From contig MU008229.1 in the NCBI GenBank assembly GCA_010909165.1, forward strand, positions 1 through 64,000: 64,000 nt of DNA, read 5' to 3'. The position numbers and the translations under genes are program-made. Origin of the DNA: Anthoceros angustus. Taxonomy: Eukaryota > Streptophyta > Anthocerotopsida > Anthocerotales > Anthocerotaceae. Position 1 is the stretch's first letter, and every line of letters begins with the position of its first letter. Under the pieces are notes generated by a model. That model was not told the origin of the DNA. It made no database searches and saw nothing but the letters and a program-made list of their open reading frames with translations. This document shows positions 34,201 to 44,839 of the stretch, in pieces.

Positions 34201-35416
34201 TCATGAGGAACGTATCGGCCCTGGGAGAACTGCATTTCTTCATGGGCGTAAAGTCTCTAGCTGCTGTATCCTCCCAGGCTCTCCTGTTCGTAATATGTTG
34301 CCGATAGTCACCCACATCTTCCTCACTCTGACCTCTTACTGCTGACCCATCTTCAAGGTCCATGGGCATTATGTCTTGCATATCATCCTGTTCCCTCTCA
34401 ATGACATTACCACTTGCCAGCAAGACCGGCTGATCGACACCGCCACCAGTCTGCCCAGCTTCTGCAACTTCAGCTCCACTTACTGCCAGGACATCCTCTT
34501 TGCTGGCTAAGACCGAGCTCACGAGGAACGCCTCGTCCCTGGGAGAACTGAATTTCTCAATGGGCGTAAGGTCTCCAGCTGCTGCATCCTGCCAGGCTCT
34601 CCCGTTCGGAATTTGGTGCCGGTAGCCACCCCCAGCTTCCTCACTCTGACACCTCACTGCTAACCCATCTTCAGGGTCCATGGGGATATTGTCTTGCTTA
34701 TCATCCTGCTCCCTCTCAATGCCGTTGCCACTTGCCACCAAGACCGGTCGATAGACACCGCCACCAGACGGCCCAGCTCCTACAACTTCACCTCCACTTA
34801 CTGCCAGGACATCCTGTTTGCTGGCTAAAACCGACCTCCAAAGGAACGTATCGGGCCTGGGAGAACTGCATTTCTGAATGGGCGTAAGGTCTCCAGCTGC
34901 TGTATCCTGCCGGGCCCTCCTGTTCGGAACTTGTGGCCGGTACTGAGATGGGCGAATCACACTACCCCTCGACTTTTTCCGTGTCCTCCTGCTCTTACCT
35001 ACTTCTAGAATCCCAGCCTTCTTACTTGGCCTGGCAGCATCCTGGCCCTTCTGCTGCAGATTCACTGCCGGCGTATCCACAGCAACTGGCTTGGGCAGCA
35101 AGTCTTCCCAGTTGCGGTACGTCTGTTTCCTGCTGCCCTCACTCTCATTGAACAACCTCCTATCTATCCTCGGCACGATGATCTGAGAGTGGTACTGGTG
35201 AGCTAACAAGCCTCCGTGACATTTGGCTAGGAGAAGAAGCTCATCCTGGGCGAACTGATCCAAACTGATCCCCGGAAGTCTGAGCATGTCCACTCGAATT
35301 TCAGCTGAACTGTATGCAGCAGCTCTGCAGGGCCCTTCACTCAGGCCCGTCATGATATGCGGATCAACTGGCACCCTTTCTCTTCCGCAATATCCCCTGC
35401 TCTCCCGCAATATCAT
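31244..35416 (-). CDS. MBD8-like methyl-CpG-binding domain protein with C2H2 finger
   Basis: Three exons fit: 32769-35416, 32489-32688 and 31244-32397, with 80- and 91-base introns and in-frame joins (about 1,330 residues). Near the N terminus (about residues 46-102) is 'IIVPRIDRRLFNESEGSRKQ', which matches the conserved N-terminal block of plant MBD8-type proteins. The methyl-CpG-binding domain spans exon 1-2: 'NFPEGWTVCVFLRTKGG...YRSWK' joins to 'SPEGKVFGTFKEAADFVQ'. Exon 3 starts with a single C2H2 finger ('HFCTVCPGTFSSKKNLRRH', final His a few residues on). Between N terminus and MBD are basic patches ('KSRRTRKKSRG') and two sets of three tandem repeats. Likely nuclear, chromatin-bound; MBD8 in Arabidopsis is not shown to bind methylated CpG strongly, so methyl binding here is uncertain. 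The true start may be Met 22 or 44, or lie in an upstream exon. Confidence 0.7.
33062..33796 (-). repeat. Intragenic triplication 2 in MBD8-like gene (~80 aa unit)
   Basis: Residues about 541-785 consist of three successive copies of a 78-84 residue unit that starts 'RESSA(Q/E)CYAA' and contains 'MCNSSQGVWAGLGVTDNPQF' and 'EIDHGAQRLNK'. The copies are highly similar at DNA level, indicating recent expansion. Confidence 0.9.
33989..34942 (-). repeat. Intragenic triplication 1 in MBD8-like gene (~106 aa unit)
   Basis: Residues about 159-476 are three copies of a 106-residue unit starting 'YR' and containing 'DLTPI(Q/E)K', 'SSVLASK', 'GQTGGGVDQPV' and 'REQDDMQDIMPMDLEDG'. Copies are more divergent than in the second triplication. 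Sequence is acidic and low in hydrophobic residues, so probably disordered. Confidence 0.9.
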
Positions 35417-36166
35417 GCACCTCTGCAGGGCCCTTCATTCAGGACCCGTCATGGTATGCGCATCAACTGGGCCCAGCTCTTCCGCACTATCATTCACATG
35501 CCACCTACCACCCACCAGTCCGGAAACCGATACCGAAGAGCTTTACGGCCCAGCTAAGACCATAACACGACGATATCACTGGGAGGGTTGGGCGCAGATC
35601 GCTTGCAATCCATTCACCACGATGAATGCCCTCCTATTCCGGATCCAACCCAACAGCGTCCCTCAGGACTGTGACCTCGGTCAGCAGACCCCCAGCAAGC
35701 AGCTGCCTGCGTCGCATTGTTTGGCCCATATTTGGCCACTTCTGCAACAACCCATTCTACCACGGTCTCTTCATTCCGAAACTCCAGGGAAAAACTTTTT
35801 TGCCCAGCAGCCTCTCAGCCTCAGCTTCAGCCTCAGCCTCCGGGTGCTGTCATGCCCCAGGCCCAATTTTACGGATATTGTGCCCTATCGGGCCGTCGAT
35901 TGGTCGTGAATACCATTCCACAGATCTGAAGCTGTAACGATGGAAGTCGTGAATCAGCATTTAGCATGTCATAAGCCTAGAACCGAATGAGTGCTCTGCC
36001 TAGAAGATCTTAAAGTCTGGAGCTCCTGTCGCAGTAGTCCATGGTACATTCAATGATGCGTTAAGTATGTGGTGAGCTGGTGGGTTTGATGCCTGTCTCT
36101 TGCGGTTTCTATTGGTGAGAATCCGATGGCAGCACGTTTTATCCTTGTCTGCTCTTGTGTTTGCAG
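35417..36166. other. Region between MBD8-like and DCP5-like genes
   Basis: A direct repeat of about 105 bp ('cagggcccttcactcaggcc' ... 'gcggatcaactgg') occurs at 35,328-35,372 and 35,425-35,470; the first copy overlaps the beginning of the MBD8-like reading frame. A Gln/Pro/Ser-coding CT-rich stretch near 35,810-35,850 is low complexity. No full gene is supported; the first exons of the DCP5-like gene were sought here and not found. Confidence 0.4.
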
Positions 36167-37124
36167 TGAGTTCCTTTGGAAGAGAAGGGAGAAAGAAAGA
36201 TTGCCCCCAAATCCTCCCCAGTGTTCAAGCGTACGACTTCATTACATTTCGGGGTCTGTGATTGAGGTAGGAATTCGTCCGCTCACGATAGGTTTAGAGT
36301 GGTTCTGAGCTAGGGAACCGTCGGCTCAGAGCTGGCAGCAGAAATGGTTAATGTGAGACCTTATGTGCGCATGATTTGCAAGTGAAGTCCTTCCTTGCTG
36401 TGCAACCTTCGCATCAGCCACCAAGTGAGCCAGCAATTATAGCTCTTCAGGTACGCCTTAGCACCGAACCTACTGTAGGGGAAACTGCGAGGTGGCTATG
36501 GTTTATGGGATAGAATGCTGCTTTAATGCAGTGATTCGTATCGCTTGTGCTTGAGCTAACTTGTCAAGGAGGAACTAGGCTGGGAGTGGGCTGGTCATCT
36601 CTTGTGTGTTTTTGCCATCGTCAGCAGATTTCGGATGTGTATATTGTCTTCTGAACAGTCCCAAGATACTCAACCAGCATCCTTGGCCCCGGAATACGTG
36701 CCTTTTGTCAGTTGGTCCTCTTACAGATGCTAGCCTACCTGCAGCACATGGAGGCATCAGGTCACCTGCCTGTAGAGGCAGTGTCCCACCCATGTACCTG
36801 CCAGCTGCTGGGATGGGGTCTTGGGGTGTTCCCCGTATGCCTGGTGTCAATGGAACAGGCATTGCGATGCCTATGTATTGGCAGGTTTATTACAGGCCCC
36901 CTAGTGGACAGACGCTGTTACAACCAAAGCCCGTACCTGTACCCAGCTTTGCACCGCAAAATGTTTTGCAAGCTGCTGCACGGTCTTATCTTTCATCGTC
37001 GGCATCATTGTCTGGAGTCCCAACTGATAGTGTCTCCAGTCGGGAAAATGTGGCCTTTGCAAATGCTCCTCCACCACCTATAACCGGTTGCCATCCAACC
37101 TTACGTCCCTGCAGCTATATTTGA
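36167..37124 (+). pseudogene. DCP5 / LSM14-like (SCD6 family), partial
   Basis: DCP5 is a P-body protein with an Lsm domain that promotes mRNA decapping. The exon 36167-36266 encodes 'VSSFGREGRKKDCPQI', the second half of the plant DCP5 Lsm domain, ending in 'FITFRG' and a frame break at GGGG (36,251-36,254); one extra G would give the family's 'FRGS'. The next exon, ending at 36450, reads 'DLQVKSFLAVQPSHQPPSEP' and 'AIIALQ', again family-specific. A third exon (about 36,625-37,124) carries 'GTGIAMPMYWQVYYRPPSGQ', the DCP5 mid-region. The first half of the Lsm domain and the FDF and RGG regions are not visible, so this is a fragment, a pseudogene, or a gene disturbed by assembly. Further Ser/Ala/Pro-rich frames continue to about 37,600. 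Confidence 0.6.
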
Positions 37125-37394
37125 GCCCTTGACAGCGGCATCGTTCCCTGCCTCCCGTGCAGCTTCTACGCTGGTTGCTGCATCATGGCCCTCAGACCTC
37201 AGTTGTTCCTCCGGCTTCCCCCCACTGCAGTCCCAGCTGTGACTTCTCCTATTATTTCTGCAAGTGCAATCATCAGCGGGCCAAGTTCAGCAGCAGGCAA
37301 CCTTGCATCATCAGCATATGGAGTAAGTGCTGTGATAACCCCAGCAGCCACGAATCCTCGGAGGAGCAATGCTCATGGTCAATCCTTTATACGT

Positions 37395-37462
37395 GCATGG
37401 TGGTGGTGGTGGTGGTAGTGGTAGTGGTGGTGGTAGTGGTGGTGGTGGTGGTGGTACTGGAC
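37395..37462. repeat. GGT-type trinucleotide microsatellite
   Basis: About 22 triplets of GGT with interspersed AGT. It would code Gly/Ser or Trp runs depending on frame and lies downstream of the DCP5-like exons. Confidence 0.9.
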
Positions 37463-37990
37463 CTGTCTGCACGGGTTTGGCGGCGTCTGCACACTCAGCC
37501 GCTACAAAAGGGGTGTGGTTCAATGCCAGTGGGCAAATGCCACATGCCACTTGGAGCTCGCCAGCATCGGAAAGTTGCTGGGGGCCTTGAACCTTCCATT
37601 TTGTAACAGAATTTGCTAAAGTCAGAACATTAAATCTCCGCTGTAGCATCAGAGGATCTGCAGCAACCGGTCTCTAAACGGCTGCTACCTTTGCCTGTGA
37701 AGTGAGTGCAACGTAAGACGGTGTTCACATCTCGTGCACACCTACCCTTCCCAGGTTTGTTGGTTTCATTGTGCAGTTGGTGGGGATTGGGTAGACATCT
37801 ATGCAATAGGAGCATAAAAAATATGATGAATTGTACTCTTGTAAGTGGTATATCATTTATCACATAGGTCTTGTAATATATACATAAACCTAGAACGACC
37901 ATGCATGGATTTTGGATTCTGAACTTTTCTCCCTATTTCTATGAGATTGGTATGTCTTTGTAGAATTTTATCCTATCAGAGAGGAAGAAC
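37463..37990. other. Intergenic, no gene seen
   Basis: Mixed composition; frames present are short. Probably 3' flank of the DCP5-like gene followed by AT-rich spacer. Confidence 0.4.
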
Positions 37991-38490
37991 GAATGAAGCA
38001 CAAGCGAGTGTAGAATGCTATCACAAAGGAACAAAGCACCGAGAGGAACAAAACGTATGTAGAATAGGAAAAAATAAAGTACAAACGTGTGTAGAATGCT
38101 ATCCGAAAAGGAACAAAGAGCATTGATAGGAACACACCACATGCACAATGTATACAAAGCGCGTTGATAGGAACAAAGCGTATGCAGAATAAGATGAAGC
38201 GTGCTGATAGGAACAAAGAATATGCAGAATAAGAACAAAGCGTGCTGATAGGAATAAAGCATGTACAAATAGGAACAAAGCGCGGTAATAGGAACAAAAC
38301 ATGCTAATAGGAACAAAGCTTATGCAAAGTAGGAAGGAAGCGCGCTGACGGGGACAAAACATATGTAGCATAGGAATAAAGCATATACAGCATAAGAACA
38401 GAGCATATGCAAAGTAAGAATGAAGCGCACTGATGGGGACAAAACATATGCAGCATAGGAACAAAGCGTATGCAGCATAAGAACAAAGTG
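37991..38490. repeat. Degenerate satellite of ~20-22 bp units
   Basis: More than twenty imperfect copies of a unit like 'aggaacaaagcgtatgcagaat', alternating with 'gcgctgataggaacaaag'. Open frames on both strands (such as Leu/Phe/Pro-rich minus frames) arise from the periodicity and are not genes. Confidence 0.85.
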
Positions 38491-38546
38491 TATGCTATTT
38501 ATCCTATCAGAGAGAACAAGATGTCACCCATCACTAACTTTCCTAC

Positions 38547-38563
38547 TTTTTTTTTTTTTTTTT
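38547..38563. repeat. T17 homopolymer
   Basis: Seventeen T in a row, marking an abrupt change from AT-rich satellite to strongly G-rich sequence. In the opposite strand it is an A17 tract, as might be left by a retrotransposed 3' end. Confidence 0.9.
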
Positions 38564-39180
38564 GCATGTAGCAGGCGGTGCGGGAGGCGGGTGCGGGCAG
38601 GCGGTCGAGCAGGCGTTGCGGGAGCGGCGGCGGCGGCAGTGGTGCGGGGCAGCGGGCGGGCAGGCGGTGCCAGCAGTAGCAGGCAGCGGCCCGCGTAGCG
38701 GACGCAGGCGCGGGAGGCGGGAGCGCGGCAGGAGGCGGGGGCGCGGGGCGTGCGTGGGAGCGAGCAGGGGTGGTGCATGACAGCGGGCCAGCGCGGAGTG
38801 GCGTTGGTGGAAACGATGGCGGATGCGGCGGGCGGGGCGCGTCTTGGGAGGTAGCAGGCGTGCGGAGCGAGCCAGTCAGCGAGCGCGGGGCGCGCGTGAG
38901 GAGAGTGGGCGCGGAGGCGTTGTGCAGGAGTGGGAGGCGCGGCAGGTGCGGGCGGGGCGCTGCGGTGCGGCGTCTGGGCGCGTTGCGGTGTGCGGCGGGG
39001 CGTGGTGGTGGGGCGAGGAGCGGGCGGGGGCTGACGGCAGGTGGGCGAGCGAGGACTCGGGTCCCGGTTGCCTCGGGAAGTCTGCAGGGCGAAGGTGGGG
39101 CCAGCCTGTGGGCGGGGTGTGCGGAGGTAGGGTGGGCAAGGCGGCTGGAGTCGGGCAAATGGTGCAGAGGGCCCCGATTA
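38564..39180. other. Strand-asymmetric G-rich island
   Basis: About 600 bp with very high G+C, G strongly exceeding C on the plus strand, and many 'gcgggaggcggg', 'gcggcggcgg' and 'gcggggcgcg' words. All frames are open on one or both strands because stops are rare at this composition, and translations are Arg/Gly/Ala or Pro/Ala-rich without any motif. I see no gene. Many G3+ runs make G-quadruplex formation plausible on the plus strand. Confidence 0.6.
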
Positions 39181-39600
39181 CCTCTGACTTCAAAGACGGT
39201 GCCAGGCTCGGCTAGTCTGATACGTGCATGTGTTCTTTGCATGGTGGCGGTGGGAATTTATTTTTCCTGTATTTTGTTAAGGTTCTTTCCGTTGGTGGTG
39301 GATTTCACTTGACTTTTGGTTGCTGAGTTACCAAGTCACGCTAGTTTGGTGGGTCGGCAGTGGTTATATGGGTTGCAATCCCTTTAGACAGGGCTCTTTG
39401 GCCGGCCTTTTGGGGTTCGCCATATGGAGCTCACACTCCGTATGTTCGGTAAAGGCTGGGGTCGTTTTGTCTCTGGTCCTCGGTACCTCCTTGGCCCTGT
39501 CACCCTCCGACTAGCGTTTGCAAGCTCTTTTTGTACCCTACCCAATGGGGCGGTCCACACCTTCTGTGACTATCAAGGACACTCCCCCTACTAGAAAAGG
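39181..39600. other. Intergenic, no gene seen
   Basis: GT-rich sequence returning to average composition; nothing identified. Confidence 0.35.
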
Positions 39601-39850
39601 GCAGTCATGTTACACTTTATGTTAAGATTTGGACCCCCCTTTGTTGCAATTATGTTGAAATCTTGGGGTCTTGTTACACTTTTGGGACCCCTTGTTACAG
39701 TTAGGTTTGAAAACCGACCCTCCACCTTGTTACAGTCATGTTACAGTCTTGTTGCAATGTAGTGAGAGGTGGTATGTGTCCCCTCTCAAAATTTCAACAT
39801 AATTGCAACAACCAAAGTGTTACATCGTCTGTCGTTACAGTTTCGCAGGC
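39601..39850. repeat. TTGTTACAGT-type short repeat cluster
   Basis: Multiple degenerate copies of 'cttgttacagt' and 'catgttacagtcttgttgc' spaced 15-40 bases. The words resemble those in the dispersed repeats at 0.4-0.9 kb and 43.5 kb, suggesting a related family. Confidence 0.6.
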
Positions 39851-41518
39851 TTGGTACCAAACCTCCTCCCCATCTACCTTAACCCTTGCTATTTTTACTC
39901 TCGTATTTTGCCTGTGCCATTATTGTTATATGTATACTGGGATGTACTTGTGTTTTACGTGTATGCTTTCATTACCGTATTTTCCGAGGTGATTATTTCA
40001 ATACCTCTATGTGAGCTTCTACGTATTTTGCTCGTGTACTTTTGTGCCATATTTCCGTACTCATATTCGCAATACGCTCACCCGGCCGTCTTCGTATTTT
40101 ACGTGTAGTTTTCTACACCGTATTCTATGCAATATCTTATACGTCACCCGTGTATGGTGCATTTGTATGCGTCACTCGTATAACGTTTGTATACTTTCAA
40201 ACCCATACAGTCCAAAAATATGACAATATTTTAATGCACGATACACATGCCAGTTCATTCAACCATCCACAATTGTGTTCTAGCTCACTCCTTTTTGCCG
40301 CTGCGGGAGTGAAGTGGAAGTTGTGGTGTGGATTCTCAGCTCCTTGGCCTGTGCATGGTACATGCCATGCCTACTCTACATCGTAGGCAGCTATTGGAAA
40401 CTATTGGCCTTCCGGACGGCTTGTGATTTTGGCCTTCCCCTTCCTCTTCCATTTTGCGGCCATTTTCCTGCCATTTTCCTGTTGTCATGTGCATGCGTTT
40501 CTCCCCGTGTGGTATTGGAATTTTGCAATCACAGCCATGCACATGCCATACAAATGGCTCTTGGCCTATAAGCAGAGAGAAATTGCTAGCTGGAAAATTG
40601 CAATTTGCATGCTCACCTTGGCCGCCTTGTCTCTTATTTGTTTCCGCCCATTTCCTAACAACGATTTTGTGCTTGTCAACGTCCTCTCCATCAGCGCAGC
40701 CCTCGAGGGCTGAGCTGAGCCCTCATGGATAATACGGGTGAGCTTTCTCTTGCTTTCCTCTTCCGGCCTCCTCCCTTCTCCACAACGTGTGTCACCTTTG
40801 CCGGAGCACCGCTATGTCGGTCCATGCTCTCAGCCTGAGACTCCACCAGGTGTGTATTTGATACAAAATTCGGCACGGGCTGGTGTTCCTCTTCCTGGAC
40901 CTCCTTGTTCTCTTGAGTCCTCCTCATCACCATGCCGTAACGCCGTCAGCCCACCAAGTATCTGCTTATCGAATCCCCTGGACAAATGCCTCATCGCTAT
41001 ACCTCGCCTTTCTTGTCCTCCATTTATTAGCGGCCTCATTTCTTAATTGCATTAGGCTCACATGTTCATCCCCTCACCCACGCTCCTCTCGAGCGGTCTT
41101 CACATTTACACATCACATGCTTGATGTTCCCTACACACATAGATTACATCTCGCACTTTGATAGATACTGCCATTCCCTGCCTATGTACCTGGCCCCCTG
41201 CTATCAAGAGACAACACATACCTTTCACTTACTGGTGACGCTGCACTCCCCAAGCTGTTTTCGTTATCCACTTTTTTGCCCCTCTCGACACATCCTCCTT
41301 GTCCCTCCCTCAAGCAACATGACCATCGCCCGTTCTTGCCCCAACAACGCTGGTTTATGGTGTTGCTAGGACAACTACATCATTGCCCTCGCTATCCTCC
41401 ACGGTGTCATCCATATTGCCTCTGCCTATCCTGTGACTACCATGCGATGGCCCCACCCTTTTAGCTGGGCCATAGCCTCTGCGCACTCCCCTAGTCTCAC
41501 GATTCGATTACAGGCTAG
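39851..41518. other. Gene-free region
   Basis: Many short plus-strand frames exist because the plus strand is pyrimidine-rich and poor in stops, but they have no domain, no consistent codon character and overlap one another. I support no gene. Confidence 0.4.
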
Positions 41519-41588
41519 GTGGATGAGGAGGATGAGGAGGATGAGGAGGATGAGGAGGATGAGGAGGATGAGGAGGATGAGGAGGATA
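41519..41588. repeat. 9 bp tandem repeat (GATGAGGAG)
   Basis: About seven to eight nearly perfect copies of 'gatgaggag'. In one frame it codes Asp/Glu, in another Arg/Met; neither flanking frame looks like a protein. Confidence 0.95.
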
Positions 41589-43439
41589 GCCCAGTCGAGC
41601 AACCCTCCTCATCATCCCCACCTTTCTACGGCCTCCTATCGCTGGTGCCGTTGCAAATACCTCACGACTGTGATGTGTTTGCCGGCTGCATACGATCCTT
41701 GCCCACCTCCGTCTCAAACCATTTCCCTGTTCTTGTTGTACCATATTTTCACGTTTTGCCTCCTTGCGCGCAACCACCTTCCTCCGCATGAGGGTCGATT
41801 CAAACTTGTCCAGAGACATTGAAGGCCTGAAATTTGAAATTCAGCCATCCATGGCTTGCATGGTGAATGTGAATAATGGCGGAAAGCAGTGACAATTCCT
41901 GCCATCATTGTTGCTTGCCCCCCTCCCCCAATCACTGCCTTCCCTTGACCATAGATCCGTGCGACATTGATTCCAAGCCGCGTGACATTGGTTACAACGT
42001 AACCAATGTGTATTGCCTGCATTTAGGGTACATTATACTATTTAGTGACTGATTATCATTAAATATATCGTGCAAACAAGACAATAGCCCCTAAGCCCGT
42101 CCTACTCCGTAGTTCTCCGAATACGTCACTAGTCCATACACGTCACTACCCCAACTACAACCTCTACTATGTGCCACCGTCCATGAGCCTTACTCCTCCA
42201 TCCCCGAGCGTGTGGGAACAACAACTCCTAATCTATGTTATCCTCCATCGCCTCCGGATCGATGCAATCGGATTATCCGCGATGGCCATACAAATGGGCC
42301 ATCGATGGAGCGCAACAAATGCAATGCCTCTTCATGTTTACACGTCAATCCATGTACGCGTCTCCAATGATGGTCCGGTTCCACTTGGTAACACTCATAC
42401 CAACGAACTTCAACGATACAGTTTATACTTCTTCCCAAAATGTCATGAACGGAGGCTGCGCTTGGTGATAATAGTACTGGCTGCTTCCCGTAGTGCGAAG
42501 AGCGCAGCTATATAGTGTCCGGCACTTCAAAAACTCCAAACCCCGGTTTCCCCTAACTGGCGGTCGAGTATTGCTTGCTCCTTATAATCATCACAAACCC
42601 ACGGTCCGCTTTTAACATGTGAGGTTGGGGCTGTACCTTCCACTGATCCGAGTACCACCTCCAAGGTTTGTGTAGCACAAGGCCAATGTTGTTTTCCACA
42701 ATAACACCAATCTCCTCTTGGTCCACCCGTAAAGCTTCCCACCATAAAAACTCCCTTGATGTCACATAAGGCTCAAGTTCAGAAGACCGTCCTTTAGATG
42801 AGCAACGGACAAAGGGGTGCTATGACAACCTAGCTGAAGGAGAAACGGGATGGAAGGTTGCACCTATCATGCCCAATCCTCTGAGTGTTAATCTCCAGAA
42901 TACCCAATCATAATGTGTAGGTGCGTTGGTCTTATGGAGGAGGCCGGAGTCGATAAGGTGTCACGTGTTGATTCCCCGGTCACCGCGATTTTGCAATTGG
43001 ACATGATCGGGAGGCAAGCCGGACGATGTATTCATGTATGTCGTATGATACATATAAAATATGCATGTGCCATGAAAAACAACGATACACTGGTGCACCA
43101 TGCAGTACATAGTATACATGCAACTTGTACGTAAATAAATAAAATACAGCGATTGCAATTCACACATACGTATCTATACATCATATATTTACGGAAATGT
43201 GTATATATATATATGACATATACAACATAGATAACCTACAATTATCTTCTACATGTATGTATGGCATAAGGCTCAAAAAATTAGGCTTCAACCCATGAAT
43301 AGCTATGGTCAAGCAAAAATATTAATAAAGAAAATGGTGAAGTTATGAGGTAGGGGGAAAGGTGAGAGTTGCTTGTCCATGTTGGGGAGGGTGCAATGAA
43401 GAGGGCAAGGTGAAACATAAACAAATACTTCTCCAAAGG
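41589..43439. other. Gene-free region
   Basis: Only short unconvincing frames. AT-rich from about 43,020 with a 'tatatatatatatga' tract at 43,204-43,217. Confidence 0.4.
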
Positions 43440-43722
43440 GGGTGTAATAAAGAGGGAGGTGATGATAGGGAGAGAGATCCTTGTTGTTACACTCATGTTG
43501 CAATTGCATGTGGGAAATCATAAACAATGCTTGTGAGAGAGGAGGTGTAGTTATGAGGGTGAGGTGGTAAGAGAGAGAGCCAGGTTTGTGTTAAGATGGT
43601 GGCACTACATGGGGAAAGAAGTGACAAACTTAATACCGAGCCTCCAAAGCATGTTGCAATTTAGAAGTGTGACATAAAAATGTAACAACGATTGTAACAT
43701 AGGCTGCCTTTTCTAGGGTCCT
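43440..43722. repeat. Dispersed repeat, copy 2 (partner at 0.8 kb)
   Basis: Positions 43,511-43,720 correspond to 776-970, and the preceding bases ('gagagagatccttgttgtta', 'catgttgcaa') correspond loosely to 380-410. The second copy is about 43 kb from the first in the same orientation. Confidence 0.7.
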
Positions 43723-43927
43723 GCCTGCCGTCAGTGCTCAACTCGCTACTATGATCAAAGGGTGAAAACCCATATCGGGCACATGCATAAAGATTTCACT
43801 GACTACTTGGGGCATCCAAGGCACATTGCGACCTCCTCCAGCCTGCAGCAGTGCTCCGGCCCGTATCGTCCTCCCACAGATGCCTCTCTCTTGGGAATGG
43901 TCATGGGTCACTGATCACATCCTTGGG

Positions 43928-43965
43928 ATGTTTGAAACCCGCGCATGACCGCGGGTTTCAAACAT
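43928..43965. repeat. Perfect 16-bp inverted repeat with 6-base loop
   Basis: The left arm 'atgtttgaaacccgcg' (43,928-43,943) and right arm 'cgcgggtttcaaacat' (43,950-43,965) are exact reverse complements around the loop 'catgac'. It lies at the 3' side of the minus-strand reverse-transcriptase remnant. As RNA it would form a stable hairpin on either strand. Confidence 0.95.
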
Positions 43966-44298
43966 GACAGCGCATCTTCCGCAGGCTTCCCCGCCACCTT
44001 ACTGATGATGCCTGTTTGGTGTTCCCTAGAACGAGCTTGCTAGGTGCCTTCTCCTGCTTCTCCCGCGGTGGTGTCTTCAATATACTAGGCTGGGGCTTGG
44101 GGCATCGGATTGCCAGCCGTTCTAGCGCGGCACGGGAGTGACTAGGCGTCCTTCCAGGAGGAGGCTCTACGTGCTGCCAAGGCTCAGGCGAAATCCGCAT
44201 AGCAGTTGGAACAAATCCCGGGTAATGCAACAAACCCAAGGCTGCTACAGTTGCTTGGCCGGGTGAATATGCTCATTGCCAGTGGCTCTTCAACCTCC

Positions 44299-44839
44299 TC
44301 ACTCCCAAGGTAAAACTACCCAATCCGGGTGGGTGTCAAGGCATGCCTGCATGCCAAACACCATAGACTCGCAATCCCCTGGAGTGGCAATGCCAAATTG
44401 TAGGGGTTTGAGGTACTGCTGGAGGAGGGAGCAGCACTGAAGGGCTATAGTACGGCTAAGGAGCCGCATGAAGGCTTCCCCAACTGCGAGTGGACGTACG
44501 CCAGAGCCCGGGGCAAGCTTGTCCGGAAGAGCTCCTGCGTATCCATACATCCACAACTTTAGCATTGGAGTCCACACAACATTCTCTGCATCTAGCTCCC
44601 TAGCCTGAGTGAAAAACCATTCCAACAACAGCACGAGAGAAAGTGTTAGCGGGCCCTATCTTGTCAGCCACCTCGTACACTTCCTTGACGGTGTAGTATC
44701 GCCCCTTCCTACCGTGCACCGCTTGTTGTACCTTCATGCATAGCGCATATGGTAATGCCTGCAAGTACTTCTCTGCAGCCAGTCGATCACTCATGATCTT
44801 AGTGTCACGTACCAACTGGTCGATTCTTTGGTAAGCCAT
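44299..44839 (-). mobile_element. Non-LTR-type reverse transcriptase remnant with gag-like lead
   Basis: Minus-strand frames give first a helical gag-like piece (44600-44839, 'AAEKYLQALPYALCMKVQQA') and then 111 codons (44299-44634) with 'APGSGVRPLAVGEAFMRLLS' and 'PLQFGIATPGDCESM', the thumb/finger pattern of a reverse-transcriptase family common in plant and protist retroelements. The two pieces overlap in different frames and come from different domains. Catalytic Asp residues are not present in the part retained. The element is truncated and inactive as read. Confidence 0.6.

Noticed and set aside
37939..38464. Minus-strand frames coding Leu/Phe/Ser-rich periodic peptides
   Set aside because: They are translations of the 20-22 bp satellite and would exist for any such array.
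38499..39242. 247-codon minus-strand frame
   Set aside because: Pro/Ala/Arg-rich translation of the G-rich island; no start context, no domain.
41508..41822. Frames with Arg-Met-Arg, Pro-Pro-His or Asp-Glu-Glu repeats
   Set aside because: All derive from the 9-bp GATGAGGAG repeat.
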